Assembly (NCBI GenBank): GCA_023388935.1
Contig: JAEWFG010000006.1
Span: 1-64,000 of the forward strand
Length of the DNA stretch: 64,000 nucleotides
Source of the DNA: Pseudomonadota bacterium
GTDB taxonomy: Bacteria > Pseudomonadota > Alphaproteobacteria > Rhizobiales > Xanthobacteraceae
Direction: 5' to 3'
Shown: piece by piece, positions 41,973 through 50,325 of the stretch
Layout of the letters: every line of letters begins with the position of its first letter
How positions within the stretch are numbered: the first letter of the stretch is position 1
Made by a program: the position numbers and the translations under genes
The notes under the pieces: generated by a model
What the model was told of the DNA's origin: nothing
The model's input: the letters and a program-made list of their open reading frames with translations, nothing else
Database searches by the model: none

Positions 41973-43571
41973 ATGGCTCAGGGCGGCGAGAATTGGTGGC
42001 GCGACGGCATCTTCTATCAGATCTACCCGCGCTCGTTTCAGGACTCGGATGGCGACGGCGTCGGCGATCTCCCGGGCATCCTTCGCCGTCTGCCCTATGT
42101 GAAATCGCTTGGCGTCGATGCGATCTGGCTGTCGCCGATCTTCCCGTCGCCGATGGCGGATTTCGGCTACGACACTTCCGACTATACCGGCATCGAGCCG
42201 CTGTTCGGCACGATGGCGGATTTCGATGCGCTGCTCGCCGCCGCCCATGACAACGACCTGAAGCTGATCCTCGATCTCGTGCCGAACCACACCTCCGACC
42301 AGCATCCCTGGTTCGTCGAGAGCCGGTCCTCGCGCGACAATCCCAAGCGCGACTGGTACATCTGGCGCGATCCGGGACCGGATGGCGGCGTGCCGAACAA
42401 CTGGCTGTCCGAGTTCGGCGGCAGCGCGTGGCAATTCGACGAGACGACAGGTCAATATTACTACCACGCCTTCCTCGTCCAGCAGCCAGACCTGAACTGG
42501 CGCAATCCGGACGTTCGCGCGGCGATCTACGACGTGATGCGGTTTTGGCTCGAGAAGGGCGTCGACGGCTTTCGCGTCGATGTGATCTGGCACCTGATCA
42601 AGGATGCCGAGTTTCGCGACAACCCGCCGAACCCGCATTACGTCGAGGGCCGGCCACCGCACGAGAAGATCCTGACGCAGTACTCCACCGACCAGCCGGA
42701 GGTGCATGACGTCGTCGCCGAGATGCGGCACGTCACCGATGCCTATCGCGACCGCGTGCTGATCGGCGAGATCTATCTGCCGCTGCATCGCCTGATGGCC
42801 TATTACGGCAACGATCTCACCGGCGCGCAGATGCCGTTCAACTTCGCGCTGCTCTCGACCTTCTGGAGCGCGCGTTCGATCGAGAAGATCATCGAGGACT
42901 ACGAGAAGGCGCTGCCGAAGGGCGCCTGGCCGAACTGGGTGCTCGGCAATCACGATCGTCCGCGCGTTGCGAGCCGCGTCGGGCCTGAGCAGGCCCGCGT
43001 CGCCGCCATGCTGCTGCTCACGCTGCGCGGCACGCCGACGCTCTATTATGGGGACGAGATCGGCATGCATCAGCTCGCGATCGCGCCCGAGGATGTCCGC
43101 GACCCCTTCGAGAAGAACGTCCCCGGCATCGGCGTCGGGCGCGACGGCTGCCGCACGCCGATGCAATGGGATTCATCGAGCTTCGCCGGCTTCTCGGACG
43201 TCAAGCCGTGGCTGCCGCTGCCCGAGGATCATATCCACGAGAACGTCGTCAATCTCGAAGCCGATTCGCGCTCGATCCTCACTTTGAACAAGCGCCTGAT
43301 TGCCTTGCGGAAGACCTGCCCGCCGCTGGTGTCGGGCGATTATCATCCGATCGCAGCGCAGGGCGATCTGTTGGTCTATCGCCGCGCGACCGAGGACAGG
43401 GCGGTGATCGTCGTGCTCAATCTCGGTCCCGACCCGATCGCCGTCACCACCAGCGCCATCCGCTTCGGCAGCGAGATCCTGCTGTCGACATTCCTCGATC
43501 GCGAGGGCGAGAGGCTGGAAGGCGTGCTGGATTTGCGTGGCAATGAGGGCGTGATTGTCGCGCCGCCCTAG
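41973..43571 (+). CDS. Alpha-glucosidase (GH13 family)
   Basis: The protein has 532 residues and begins WWRDGIFYQIYPRSFQDS. It is a GH13 TIM-barrel enzyme with catalytic D203 (GFRVDV), E266 (IGEIY) and D328 (GNHD). It probably hydrolyses alpha-glucosidic disaccharides in the cytoplasm, as no signal peptide is seen. Subfamily is closest to AglA/oligo-1,6-glucosidase-like enzymes by pattern. ATG 41973 has a weak ribosome binding site. Convergent with the trehalose-synthase-like gene across a palindromic repeat. Confidence 0.92.
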   Translation: MAQGGENWWRDGIFYQIYPRSFQDSDGDGVGDLPGILRRLPYVKSLGVDAIWLSPIFPSPMADFGYDTSDYTGIEPLFGTMADFDALLAAAHDNDLKLILDLVPNHTSDQHPWFVESRSSRDNPKRDWYIWRDPGPDGGVPNNWLSEFGGSAWQFDETTGQYYYHAFLVQQPDLNWRNPDVRAAIYDVMRFWLEKGVDGFRVDVIWHLIKDAEFRDNPPNPHYVEGRPPHEKILTQYSTDQPEVHDVVAEMRHVTDAYRDRVLIGEIYLPLHRLMAYYGNDLTGAQMPFNFALLSTFWSARSIEKIIEDYEKALPKGAWPNWVLGNHDRPRVASRVGPEQARVAAMLLLTLRGTPTLYYGDEIGMHQLAIAPEDVRDPFEKNVPGIGVGRDGCRTPMQWDSSSFAGFSDVKPWLPLPEDHIHENVVNLEADSRSILTLNKRLIALRKTCPPLVSGDYHPIAAQGDLLVYRRATEDRAVIVVLNLGPDPIAVTTSAIRFGSEILLSTFLDREGERLEGVLDLRGNEGVIVAPP

Positions 43572-43700
43572 CTGTCGTCCCGGGGCGCGACGTAGTCGCG
43601 CATAACTCCAAGGAGTAGTTTTGCGAAGACTCGGAGTTGCCAGCCCGCGCCATAACCTCTCCCGGGGTTATGGGTCCGCTGCGCTAGGCGGGGACGACAG
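43572..43700. repeat. Dispersed palindromic element between convergent GH13 genes
   Basis: CTGTCGTCC and GGACGACAG ends; the inside holds an AAGGAGTAGTTTTGCGAAGA segment found again, slightly changed, at 45541 and 63641. It begins one base after the alpha-glucosidase stop and ends 13 bases before the stop of the opposing gene. Confidence 0.8.
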
Positions 43701-43712
43701 TAGTGGGTGCAC

Positions 43713-45413
43713 CTACCCCGGATGCTTCTTCCCGCGCACCGTATTCTCGTCGATGTCGCTCCGCTTCAACAGATAGTCCAGCCCGCCGACGCGATACCAG
43801 CGATAGCCGTAGGGCTCCAGCACGACGCGGTGCTGGCCGCGCTTGTCGGCGTGACTGTGGTCTTCCGCGAGCAGGTTGATCAGGTGCTCGCCGGCCTCAC
43901 CGGACAGTTGGGTTGAAAACGCGATCTCGCGCGGCTTTTCGTCGAGATTGTGCACGAACAGCACGGAATTGTTGCGCCAGTCGTAGCGGATGATGAAGAC
44001 CGCGGGGTCACGCGTCGGGATGATCACGAAGTCGCCCCAGCCGATCTCGGGCACCTCCTTGCGCATGCGGACGATGCGCTCGGTCCAGTTCAACATGGAG
44101 TTGGGATCGCGCCGCTGTTTTGCGACGTTGACGTGCTCGAAGCCGTAGGGCCCCTTGTCGATGACCGGGCACGCCGGCTTGCTGCTCTTGGTGAAGCCGC
44201 CATGCGGCTCGGTCGACCATTGCATCGGCGTCCGCGCGCAATTGCGCTCCGGCAGTGAGAGATCGTCGCCCATCGCGATCTCGTCGCCATAGCGGATGAC
44301 AGGCGTTCCCGGCAGCGTGCACATCAGGCTATAGGCAAGCTCGAGCCGCCGGCGGTCGCCGCCCAGCATCGGCGCAAGGCGGCGGCGGATGCCGCGGTCA
44401 TAGAGCTGCATGTCCTTGTCGGGGCCGAAGCATTTGAACACGGTCTCGCGCTGCGCCTTGGTCAGCCGGCCGAGATCGAGCTCGTCGTGATTGCGCAGGA
44501 ACAGGCCCCATTGCGCCGAGGCCGGCCGCGGCTTGGTCGCCTTCAGCGCCTTCGCCAGTGGGCGCGAATCGGCGGAAGCGAGCGCGTAGAACAAATGCTG
44601 ATTGACGTGGAAGTTGAACATCATGTGCATGCGATCAGCGTCGCGGCCGTAATATTCCATGTCCGTTTCCGGCAGCACATTGGCTTCTGCGAGGATGATG
44701 GCGTCGCCCTGGCGCCATTGCAGGAACTCGCGGAAGGCACGCAGCATGTCATACTGCTCGGTCGGCTTCGTCACCTTCGCGCCCTTGGTCGCGATCACAA
44801 AGGGCACCGCGTCCATGCGGAAGCCGGAGACGCCGAGCTGGATCCAGAAGCCCATGATCTTCAGGATCTCGGCCTGCACGTGCGGGTTGGACGTGTTGAG
44901 ATCGGGCTGGAAATCGTAGAAGCGGTGGAAGAACCAGGCGCCCGCCTCCTTGTCGCGCGTCCAGGTCGACTTCTGCACGCCGGGAAACACCATGCCCTTG
45001 TTGGCGTTTGCGGGCTTCTTGTCGGACCACACATACCAGTCGCGATAGGGTGAGGTCCTGTCGCGCCGCGCCTCCTTGAACCAGTGATGCTGGTCCGAGG
45101 TGTGGTTGACGACGAGATCGATGATGACGCGGATGCCACGCTGCTTGCAGCCATGGGTGAATTCGACGAAATCGCCGAGCGTGCCGTAGCGGGAGTCGAC
45201 GCTGTAATAGTCGGCGATGTCGTAGCCATCGTCGCGGCCCGGCGAAGTCTGGAACGGCATCAGCCAGATCGTGGTGATGCCGAGGCCGTGCAGATAGTCG
45301 AGCCGGCGCAGCAGCCCCTTGAAATCGCCGACGCCGTCGCCGTTGGCGTCCATATAGGTGCCGACGGAAAGGCAATAGATCACGCCGTTCTTGTACCAGA
45401 GATCGTCGATCAT
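43713..45413 (-). CDS. GH13 alpha-amylase-family protein, trehalose synthase-like
   Basis: The protein has 566 residues. GH13 catalytic residues are D201 (FRMDAVPF), E243 (AEANVLP) and D310 (RNHDELD). The FQTSPGRDDGYDIADYYSVD stretch and the length match the TreS branch (maltose/trehalose interconversion) better than hydrolases. The C-terminal maltokinase domain of some TreS proteins is absent. It is cytoplasmic, and together with the neighbouring alpha-glucosidase suggests maltose/trehalose metabolism. Exact specificity is not proven by sequence. Confidence 0.85.
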   Translation of the reverse strand: MIDDLWYKNGVIYCLSVGTYMDANGDGVGDFKGLLRRLDYLHGLGITTIWLMPFQTSPGRDDGYDIADYYSVDSRYGTLGDFVEFTHGCKQRGIRVIIDLVVNHTSDQHHWFKEARRDRTSPYRDWYVWSDKKPANANKGMVFPGVQKSTWTRDKEAGAWFFHRFYDFQPDLNTSNPHVQAEILKIMGFWIQLGVSGFRMDAVPFVIATKGAKVTKPTEQYDMLRAFREFLQWRQGDAIILAEANVLPETDMEYYGRDADRMHMMFNFHVNQHLFYALASADSRPLAKALKATKPRPASAQWGLFLRNHDELDLGRLTKAQRETVFKCFGPDKDMQLYDRGIRRRLAPMLGGDRRRLELAYSLMCTLPGTPVIRYGDEIAMGDDLSLPERNCARTPMQWSTEPHGGFTKSSKPACPVIDKGPYGFEHVNVAKQRRDPNSMLNWTERIVRMRKEVPEIGWGDFVIIPTRDPAVFIIRYDWRNNSVLFVHNLDEKPREIAFSTQLSGEAGEHLINLLAEDHSHADKRGQHRVVLEPYGYRWYRVGGLDYLLKRSDIDENTVRGKKHPG

Positions 45414-45490
45414 GCGCCGCAGCCTCGAGGTCCGCCCAGGCGGCGGCTGCGTGATAAGTGCTAGGGGAAGGGGAGGTTCCGCGGTTCGAT

Positions 45491-45655
45491 GTCGTCCCGG
45501 GGCGCGCGAAGCGCGAGCCCGGGACCCATAACCCCAGGGAGTAGTTTAGCGAAGATTCGGGGTGACCCACTTCGCCCACAACCGCTTCCTGTGGCTATGG
45601 ATTCTCAGATGCGCAATTGCGCATCATAGCTCGCGCTTCGCGCGCCCCGGAATGA
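45491..45655. repeat. Dispersed palindromic element, TGTCGTCCCGG family
   Basis: The left end GTCGTCCCGGGGCGCGCGAA continues to GCGCGAGC; the right end is its inverted copy with two changes (28 bases). It lies in the gap between the TreS-like gene and mmcB, which diverge, so it occupies their promoter region. Confidence 0.8.
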
Positions 45656-45696
45656 CGGACAGTGTGCACGACAACGGAATCGGCTAAACTCACGCC

Positions 45697-46188
45697 ATGG
45701 ACAACGCCGCCCGCAATATCGCCCTCGTGCCGCCGCCGGACGGCCGCCAGTCGGAAACGGCGCTGGCGATCGCGCGCGGCACGGCGCGGCTGCTCCGCTC
45801 GCTCGGCTTTTCCTGCATCAGCGAGTTGCCGCTTCCGTCGGGCCGGCGCGCCGATCTCGTGGCACTGAACGAGCGTGGCGAGATCTGGATCGTCGAGATC
45901 AAGTCGTCGGTCGAGGATTTGCGCGCTGATCAGAAATGGCACGAATACCGCGCTCATTGCGACCGGCTGTTCTTCGCCTTCACGCAGGAGCTGCCTTGCG
46001 AGATTTTTCCGCAAGACACCGGCCTGATCATCGCGGATGCCTACGGCGCGCACCTGCATTGCGAGGCGCCCGAGCACAAGCTGCCGGCGCCGACGCGCAA
46101 GCAGATGACGGTACGTTTCGCGATGGCGGCAGCCTTGCGCATCAACCGGCTGGTCGATCCGCAGGGGCACGCGGATTTCTGGGAGTGA
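45697..46188 (+). CDS. mmcB: MmcB-family DNA repair protein
   Basis: The protein has 163 residues. It matches the MmcB (DUF1052) family known in alphaproteobacteria, where it participates in mutagen-induced repair. A PD-(D/E)xK-like core is visible as RRADLVAL...IWIVEIKSS. No signal peptide is present. It is convergent with regR across a palindromic element. Confidence 0.88.
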   Translation: MDNAARNIALVPPPDGRQSETALAIARGTARLLRSLGFSCISELPLPSGRRADLVALNERGEIWIVEIKSSVEDLRADQKWHEYRAHCDRLFFAFTQELPCEIFPQDTGLIIADAYGAHLHCEAPEHKLPAPTRKQMTVRFAMAAALRINRLVDPQGHADFWE

Positions 46189-46194
46189 AACGGT

Positions 46195-46372
46195 CTCGCG
46201 TCCCGGACGCGCTGCAACGCGTTAGCGTTCCTGCGCAGAGCCGGGACCCAGAAGGCCAACCGGGTTTCTCGCTCTCCAAAAAGAATAGCCCCGGCTCAGC
46301 AGCGCATCACCATAGCGCGTCGAAGACGCGCGTAAACGCGCTTGTCGTGCTGCGCAGCGTCCGGGGCACGAG
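46195..46372. repeat. Dispersed palindromic element between mmcB and regR
   Basis: The left arm CTCGCGTCCCGGACGC and right arm GCGTCCGGGGCACGAG are inverted copies. It starts 6 bases after mmcB and ends 11 bases before regR, the typical place between convergent genes. Confidence 0.75.
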
Positions 46373-46383
46373 AGCGATGAAAA

Positions 46384-46938
46384 TTACCGCGGCGCGCGCT
46401 TCGCGAGGATACGCTGCAACGTACGCCGGTGCATGTTGAGCCTCCGCGCCGTCTCCGAGACGTTGCGATTGCACATCTCGTAGATGCGCTGGATGTGCTC
46501 CCAGCGCACGCGGTCGGCCGACATCGGGTTCGTCGGCAACTCGGATTTCTCCGAGCTGGTCGAGAGCAGCGCCGCGACGACGTCGTCGGCATCCGCGGGC
46601 TTCGAGAGATAATCGATCGCGCCCATCTTCACTGCGGTCACGGCGGTGGCGATGTTGCCGTAGCCGGTCAGCACGATCGCGCGTGCTTCGGGGCGCTTCT
46701 TCTTCAGCGCCGAGACGACGTCGAGCCCGTTGCCGTCGCCAAGCCGCAAATCGACCACGGCGAAAGCCGGTGCCGCCTTGCCGATCTGCGCCAGGCCATC
46801 CGAAACCGTGTCGCACGAGGTCACCGCAAAACCACGGGTTTCCATCGCGCGCGACAGCCGCTCCAGGAACGGCTTGTCGTCCTCCACGATGAGAAGCGAG
46901 CGGTCGGTCTGTTCGTTCAGTTCCGCGATGGCGTTCAA
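46384..46938 (-). CDS. regR: Redox response regulator RegR (ActR/PrrA/RegA family)
   Basis: The protein has 184 residues. The receiver domain has acidic residues VEDD near 18-21 and phospho-acceptor D63 in VVDLRLGDGNG. The four-helix, Fis-like output domain ends in NVSETARRLNMHRRTLQRIL, which is nearly invariant in this family. It controls oxygen- and redox-responsive genes together with RegS, encoded upstream on the same strand. I chose the TTG start at 46938 (reading NAIAELNEQTDRSLLIVEDD after it); an ATG at 46968 adds ten charged residues. The two genes are about 100 bases apart. Confidence 0.95.
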   Translation of the reverse strand: MNAIAELNEQTDRSLLIVEDDKPFLERLSRAMETRGFAVTSCDTVSDGLAQIGKAAPAFAVVDLRLGDGNGLDVVSALKKKRPEARAIVLTGYGNIATAVTAVKMGAIDYLSKPADADDVVAALLSTSSEKSELPTNPMSADRVRWEHIQRIYEMCNRNVSETARRLNMHRRTLQRILAKRAPR

Positions 46939-47041
46939 GGTGTTGTCCTCTCTCCAGCGCTTCCACATATGGCGTCGCAATCGGGCGGTGCCAAGGCCGC
47001 AAATAGTCGATCGGCCCTTCTGTGCGACGCAAGGTCGCGGT

Positions 47042-48364
47042 CTATCCTATTGTTTCTTCGAAGGTCTCGATAGTCTCAAACCGCTCCCTCGGCCACGTAA
47101 TCTGTACCACTGCACCGTGATCCGGAAAGGTCCGATTGGTGAACGAGACCTTGGCGCCGGTGCGCTGGAGCAGCGTCCGCGCGATGAACACGCCAAGCCC
47201 GAGGCCGCGCCGCACGCCACCACCGTCATCCAGGGTACGCCGCCGCGACAGATAGGGCTCGCCGATCCGGTTGAGGATGTCGGGCGGGATGCCGGGACCG
47301 TCGTCGGAGATCACGATCTCGATCGTGTCATTGTTCCACCAGGCATTCACCTCGACGGTGCCGCGGGCGAAGTCGACTGCATTCTCGACGATGTTGCCGA
47401 ACCCGTAGAGGATCGCCGGGTTGCGCGAGCCGACCGGCTCGGCGACGGCGGCCACCGCGATCCGCACCTTGATGTCGACGCCGAAATCGCGGTGCGGCGC
47501 CACCACCTCCTCGATCAGCTCCGACAGCTTCATGCGGTCGAACGGCGCACCGCTGGAGGAGAGCTGGGTGATCTTGCTCAGGATGTCGCGGCAGCGCTGC
47601 GTTTGTTCGCGCAGGGTCTTCAGGTCGGCGGCAAAGCTCGGATCCTTCACCGTCTTTTCGAGCTCGCGCGAGATCAGGAAGATGGTGGCGAGCGGCGTGC
47701 CGAGTTCGTGCGCGGCCGCCGCGGCAAGCCCGTCGATCTGGGTCAGATGCTGCTCGCGCGTCAGCACCAGTTCGGTCGCAGCCAGCGCGTCCGCAAGCTT
47801 GCGCGCCTCCTCGGTCACCTGGAACGAGTAGAGGCTGGTGACGCCGATCGCGAGCACGATCGAGAGCCAGACGCCGACGAGATAGATTGGCGGCAGCACC
47901 ATGGGATCGTCGGAATCCCAAGGCAGCGGCAGATGGAAAAAGAACAGGACCGAGGCGCAGGCAACAGCCAGCAGGCCGAGGCCGAAGGTGAAGCGGGCCG
48001 GTAGCGCGGTGGCCGAGATCAACACGGGCGCGAGGAACAGGAACGAGAACGGGTTCTGCAGTCCGCCGGTGAAGAACAGCAGCCCGGCCAGCTCCACGAT
48101 GTTCAGCGCAAGCAGTCCGGCGGCCTGCATCGGCTTCAGCCGCTGCAGCGGATTGGACACGGTCTGGAGCGCCAGATTGAGCGCCGCCGACAGGGCGATG
48201 ATGGTGACGCAGGGGACGATCTCGACGTTGAACTCCAGCCCCTGTACCACGATGAAGATCGCGGTGAGCTGGCCCAGCACCGCGAGCCAGCGCAACCGCA
48301 GGATCGTGTCCAGCCGGATATGCCGCTGCGCAGGGCGAAAGTCGGAAGCGGCAATTTCGGTCAT
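47042..48364 (-). CDS. regS: Redox sensor histidine kinase RegS (ActS/PrrB/RegB family)
   Basis: The protein has 440 residues. Six hydrophobic segments span residues 25-180 and include the quinone-site motif GGLQNPF (100-106). The H box is AAAHELGTP with H219. C258 in QRCRDIL corresponds to the redox-active cysteine of R. capsulatus RegB. The C-terminal ATPase domain has the N, G1 and G2 boxes (NIVENAVDFA, DDGPGIP, GLGLGVFIA). All redox-sensing positions are kept. I use ATG 48364; a TTG at 48373 is an alternative. Confidence 0.95.
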   Translation of the reverse strand: MTEIAASDFRPAQRHIRLDTILRLRWLAVLGQLTAIFIVVQGLEFNVEIVPCVTIIALSAALNLALQTVSNPLQRLKPMQAAGLLALNIVELAGLLFFTGGLQNPFSFLFLAPVLISATALPARFTFGLGLLAVACASVLFFFHLPLPWDSDDPMVLPPIYLVGVWLSIVLAIGVTSLYSFQVTEEARKLADALAATELVLTREQHLTQIDGLAAAAAHELGTPLATIFLISRELEKTVKDPSFAADLKTLREQTQRCRDILSKITQLSSSGAPFDRMKLSELIEEVVAPHRDFGVDIKVRIAVAAVAEPVGSRNPAILYGFGNIVENAVDFARGTVEVNAWWNNDTIEIVISDDGPGIPPDILNRIGEPYLSRRRTLDDGGGVRRGLGLGVFIARTLLQRTGAKVSFTNRTFPDHGAVVQITWPRERFETIETFEETIG

Positions 48365-48472
48365 ATCTGTCAATGTGGCGGTGCCTTCTCGATCACAAAC
48401 ACAGGGCTCGCGGAACCAGCCGGGATTACAAGCCTTGCGCTTCCCCCTGCAATAGCAGAAGAACGGCCCAGC

Positions 48473-49276
48473 ATGACCGAGAATGACAAGGCTTCAAGTC
48501 CGCCGACTGTCGCGGGCCGCAGCTCGTCCGCGGCGATCGAGGTCGATCACCTCGTCAAGGTCTACAAGCAGACCCGCGCCGTCGACGATATCTCCTTTTC
48601 GCTTCCGCGCGGCAGTATCACCGGGCTTCTGGGCGGCAATGGCGCCGGCAAGACCACGACCATCGCGATGATCATGGGCCTCGTGCTGCCGACCTCCGGC
48701 CGCGTCAGGGTGCTCGGGCATCGGATGCCCGAGGAGAGCGCGGCCGTGCTGGGGCGGATGAATTTCGAGAGCCCCTATGTCGACATGCCGATGCGGCTCA
48801 CGGTGCGCCAGAACCTCACTGTCTTCGGCAAGCTCTATGCGGTGAAGAACCTCTCCGATCGCATCGCCAGGCTCGCCGACGATCTCGATCTCACCGAATT
48901 CATCGACCGCGCCAACGGCAAGCTCTCCGCCGGGCAGAAGACCCGCGTCGCGCTCGCCAAGGCGCTGATCAACCAGCCCGAGCTGCTGCTGCTGGACGAG
49001 CCGACCGCCTCGCTCGACCCTGATACGGCCGACTGGGTGCGGGCGCATATGGAGCAGTATCGCAAGGAGAACAATGCCACCATCCTGCTGGCATCGCACA
49101 ACATGCTCGAGGTCGAGCGCCTCTGCGACCGGGTCATCATCATGAAGCGCGGCCGCATCGAGGACGACGACACGCCCGAGGCCATCATGGCCCGCTACAA
49201 CCGCGCCACGCTGGAGGAGGTGTTTCTGGACGTCGCGCGCGGCCGGGTGAACGGCGCGCGGGAGGCGGCACGATGA
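48473..49276 (+). CDS. ABC transporter ATP-binding protein (ABC-2 exporter)
   Basis: The protein has 267 residues. Walker A is GGNGAGKTT, the signature is LSAGQKTRVALA, and Walker B is LLLLDEPTASLDPDT. The type and the following permease indicate an exporter of NodI/CcmA-like or lipid/polysaccharide class; the substrate is unknown. It diverges from regS. A palindromic element lies between this gene and its permease. Confidence 0.93.
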   Translation: MTENDKASSPPTVAGRSSSAAIEVDHLVKVYKQTRAVDDISFSLPRGSITGLLGGNGAGKTTTIAMIMGLVLPTSGRVRVLGHRMPEESAAVLGRMNFESPYVDMPMRLTVRQNLTVFGKLYAVKNLSDRIARLADDLDLTEFIDRANGKLSAGQKTRVALAKALINQPELLLLDEPTASLDPDTADWVRAHMEQYRKENNATILLASHNMLEVERLCDRVIIMKRGRIEDDDTPEAIMARYNRATLEEVFLDVARGRVNGAREAAR

Positions 49277-49295
49277 GTGGGCGCGTATGTTTTGG

Positions 49296-49376
49296 CCGTA
49301 GCCCGGGTGAGCGCAGCGATACCCGGGAACGCCGCAAGCAAAGTCCCGGATGTCGCTTCGCTCATCCGGGCTACGG
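49296..49376. repeat. Palindromic element within an ABC-transporter operon
   Basis: The arms CCGTAGCCCGGGTGAGCG and CGCTCATCCGGGCTACGG are inverted copies (17 of 18). The 81-bp element fills nearly all of the gap between the ATPase and permease genes. It is a different family from the TGTCGTCCCGG elements. Confidence 0.8.
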
Positions 49377-49385
49377 ATCGCAACG

Positions 49386-50204
49386 ATGACCGAGCTCTCC
49401 CTCCATCGCGGTCTGTCCATGCAGCGCATCGGCGCGATGATCCTGCGCTACTGGTATCTCCTGATGTCGTCCTGGCCACGGCTGCTGGAGCTTTTGTACT
49501 GGCCGGCGCTCCAGGTCATCACCTGGGGCTTCCTCCAGCTCTACATTGCGCAAAACGCCAATTTCTTTGCGCGCGCCGGCGGCACGCTGATCGGCGCCGT
49601 GATCCTCTGGGACATCCTGTTCCGCGGACAGCTCGGCTTCTCCATCTCGTTTCTGGAAGAGATGTGGGCGCGCAACCTCGGCAATCTCATGATGAGCCCG
49701 CTCAAGCCGATCGAGTTTCTGCTGTCGCTGATGATCATGAGCCTGATCCGGCTCGCGATCGGCGTCATCCCGATGACGCTGCTTGCGCTGTTCCTGTTTC
49801 ACTTCAACGTCTATGCCCTCGGCCTGCCGCTGATCGCCTTCTTCTGCAATCTGATCTTCACAAGCTGGTCGGTCGGCATCTTCGTCTCGGGGCTGGTGTT
49901 GCGGAACGGTCTTGGCGCCGAAAGCATTGTCTGGACGCTGATGTTTGCGATCATGCCGCTCGCCTGCATCTACTATCCCGTCAGCGTGCTGCCGGTCTGG
50001 CTGCAATATGTCGCCTGGGCGCTGCCGCCGACCTACGTCTTTGAAGGGATGCGGGCACTGCTGATCGAGAACACCTTCCGTACCGACCTGATGCTGGATG
50101 CGCTTGCGATCAACGCGGGCCTCCTGGTGGCATCATTTGGGGCATTTCTTGCCCTTTTGCGCAGCGCCAGAAAGCATGGCTCGCTGCTGTCCGCCGGCGA
50201 ATAG
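49386..50204 (+). CDS. ABC-2 type transporter permease
   Basis: The protein has 272 residues with six hydrophobic segments and the ABC2_membrane pattern (ENLGNLMMSPLKPIEF-like ARNLGNLMMSPLKP loop, then PLACIYYPVSVLPVWLQ and ALPPTYVFEGMR). It forms the exporter with the ATPase encoded 109 bases upstream. The ATG at 49386 follows the repeat, and the frame start at 49350 would be inside the repeat. Confidence 0.9.
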   Translation: MTELSLHRGLSMQRIGAMILRYWYLLMSSWPRLLELLYWPALQVITWGFLQLYIAQNANFFARAGGTLIGAVILWDILFRGQLGFSISFLEEMWARNLGNLMMSPLKPIEFLLSLMIMSLIRLAIGVIPMTLLALFLFHFNVYALGLPLIAFFCNLIFTSWSVGIFVSGLVLRNGLGAESIVWTLMFAIMPLACIYYPVSVLPVWLQYVAWALPPTYVFEGMRALLIENTFRTDLMLDALAINAGLLVASFGAFLALLRSARKHGSLLSAGE

Positions 50205-50325
50205 CGTCACTTTCCCGTGGATTCCTGCTGATTTTGCCGTCCCGGCCACGTAGATGTACGGAACAATGCGTTGACGCAATATTACGCATTCGGCAGTATG
50301 CTGCGATGCGAAGAGGAATATAGCG

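Noticed and set aside
50271..50302. TTGACG...TATGCT as a sigma-70 promoter for phaZ
   Set aside because: The spacing is 20 bases, too long for a confident promoter call.
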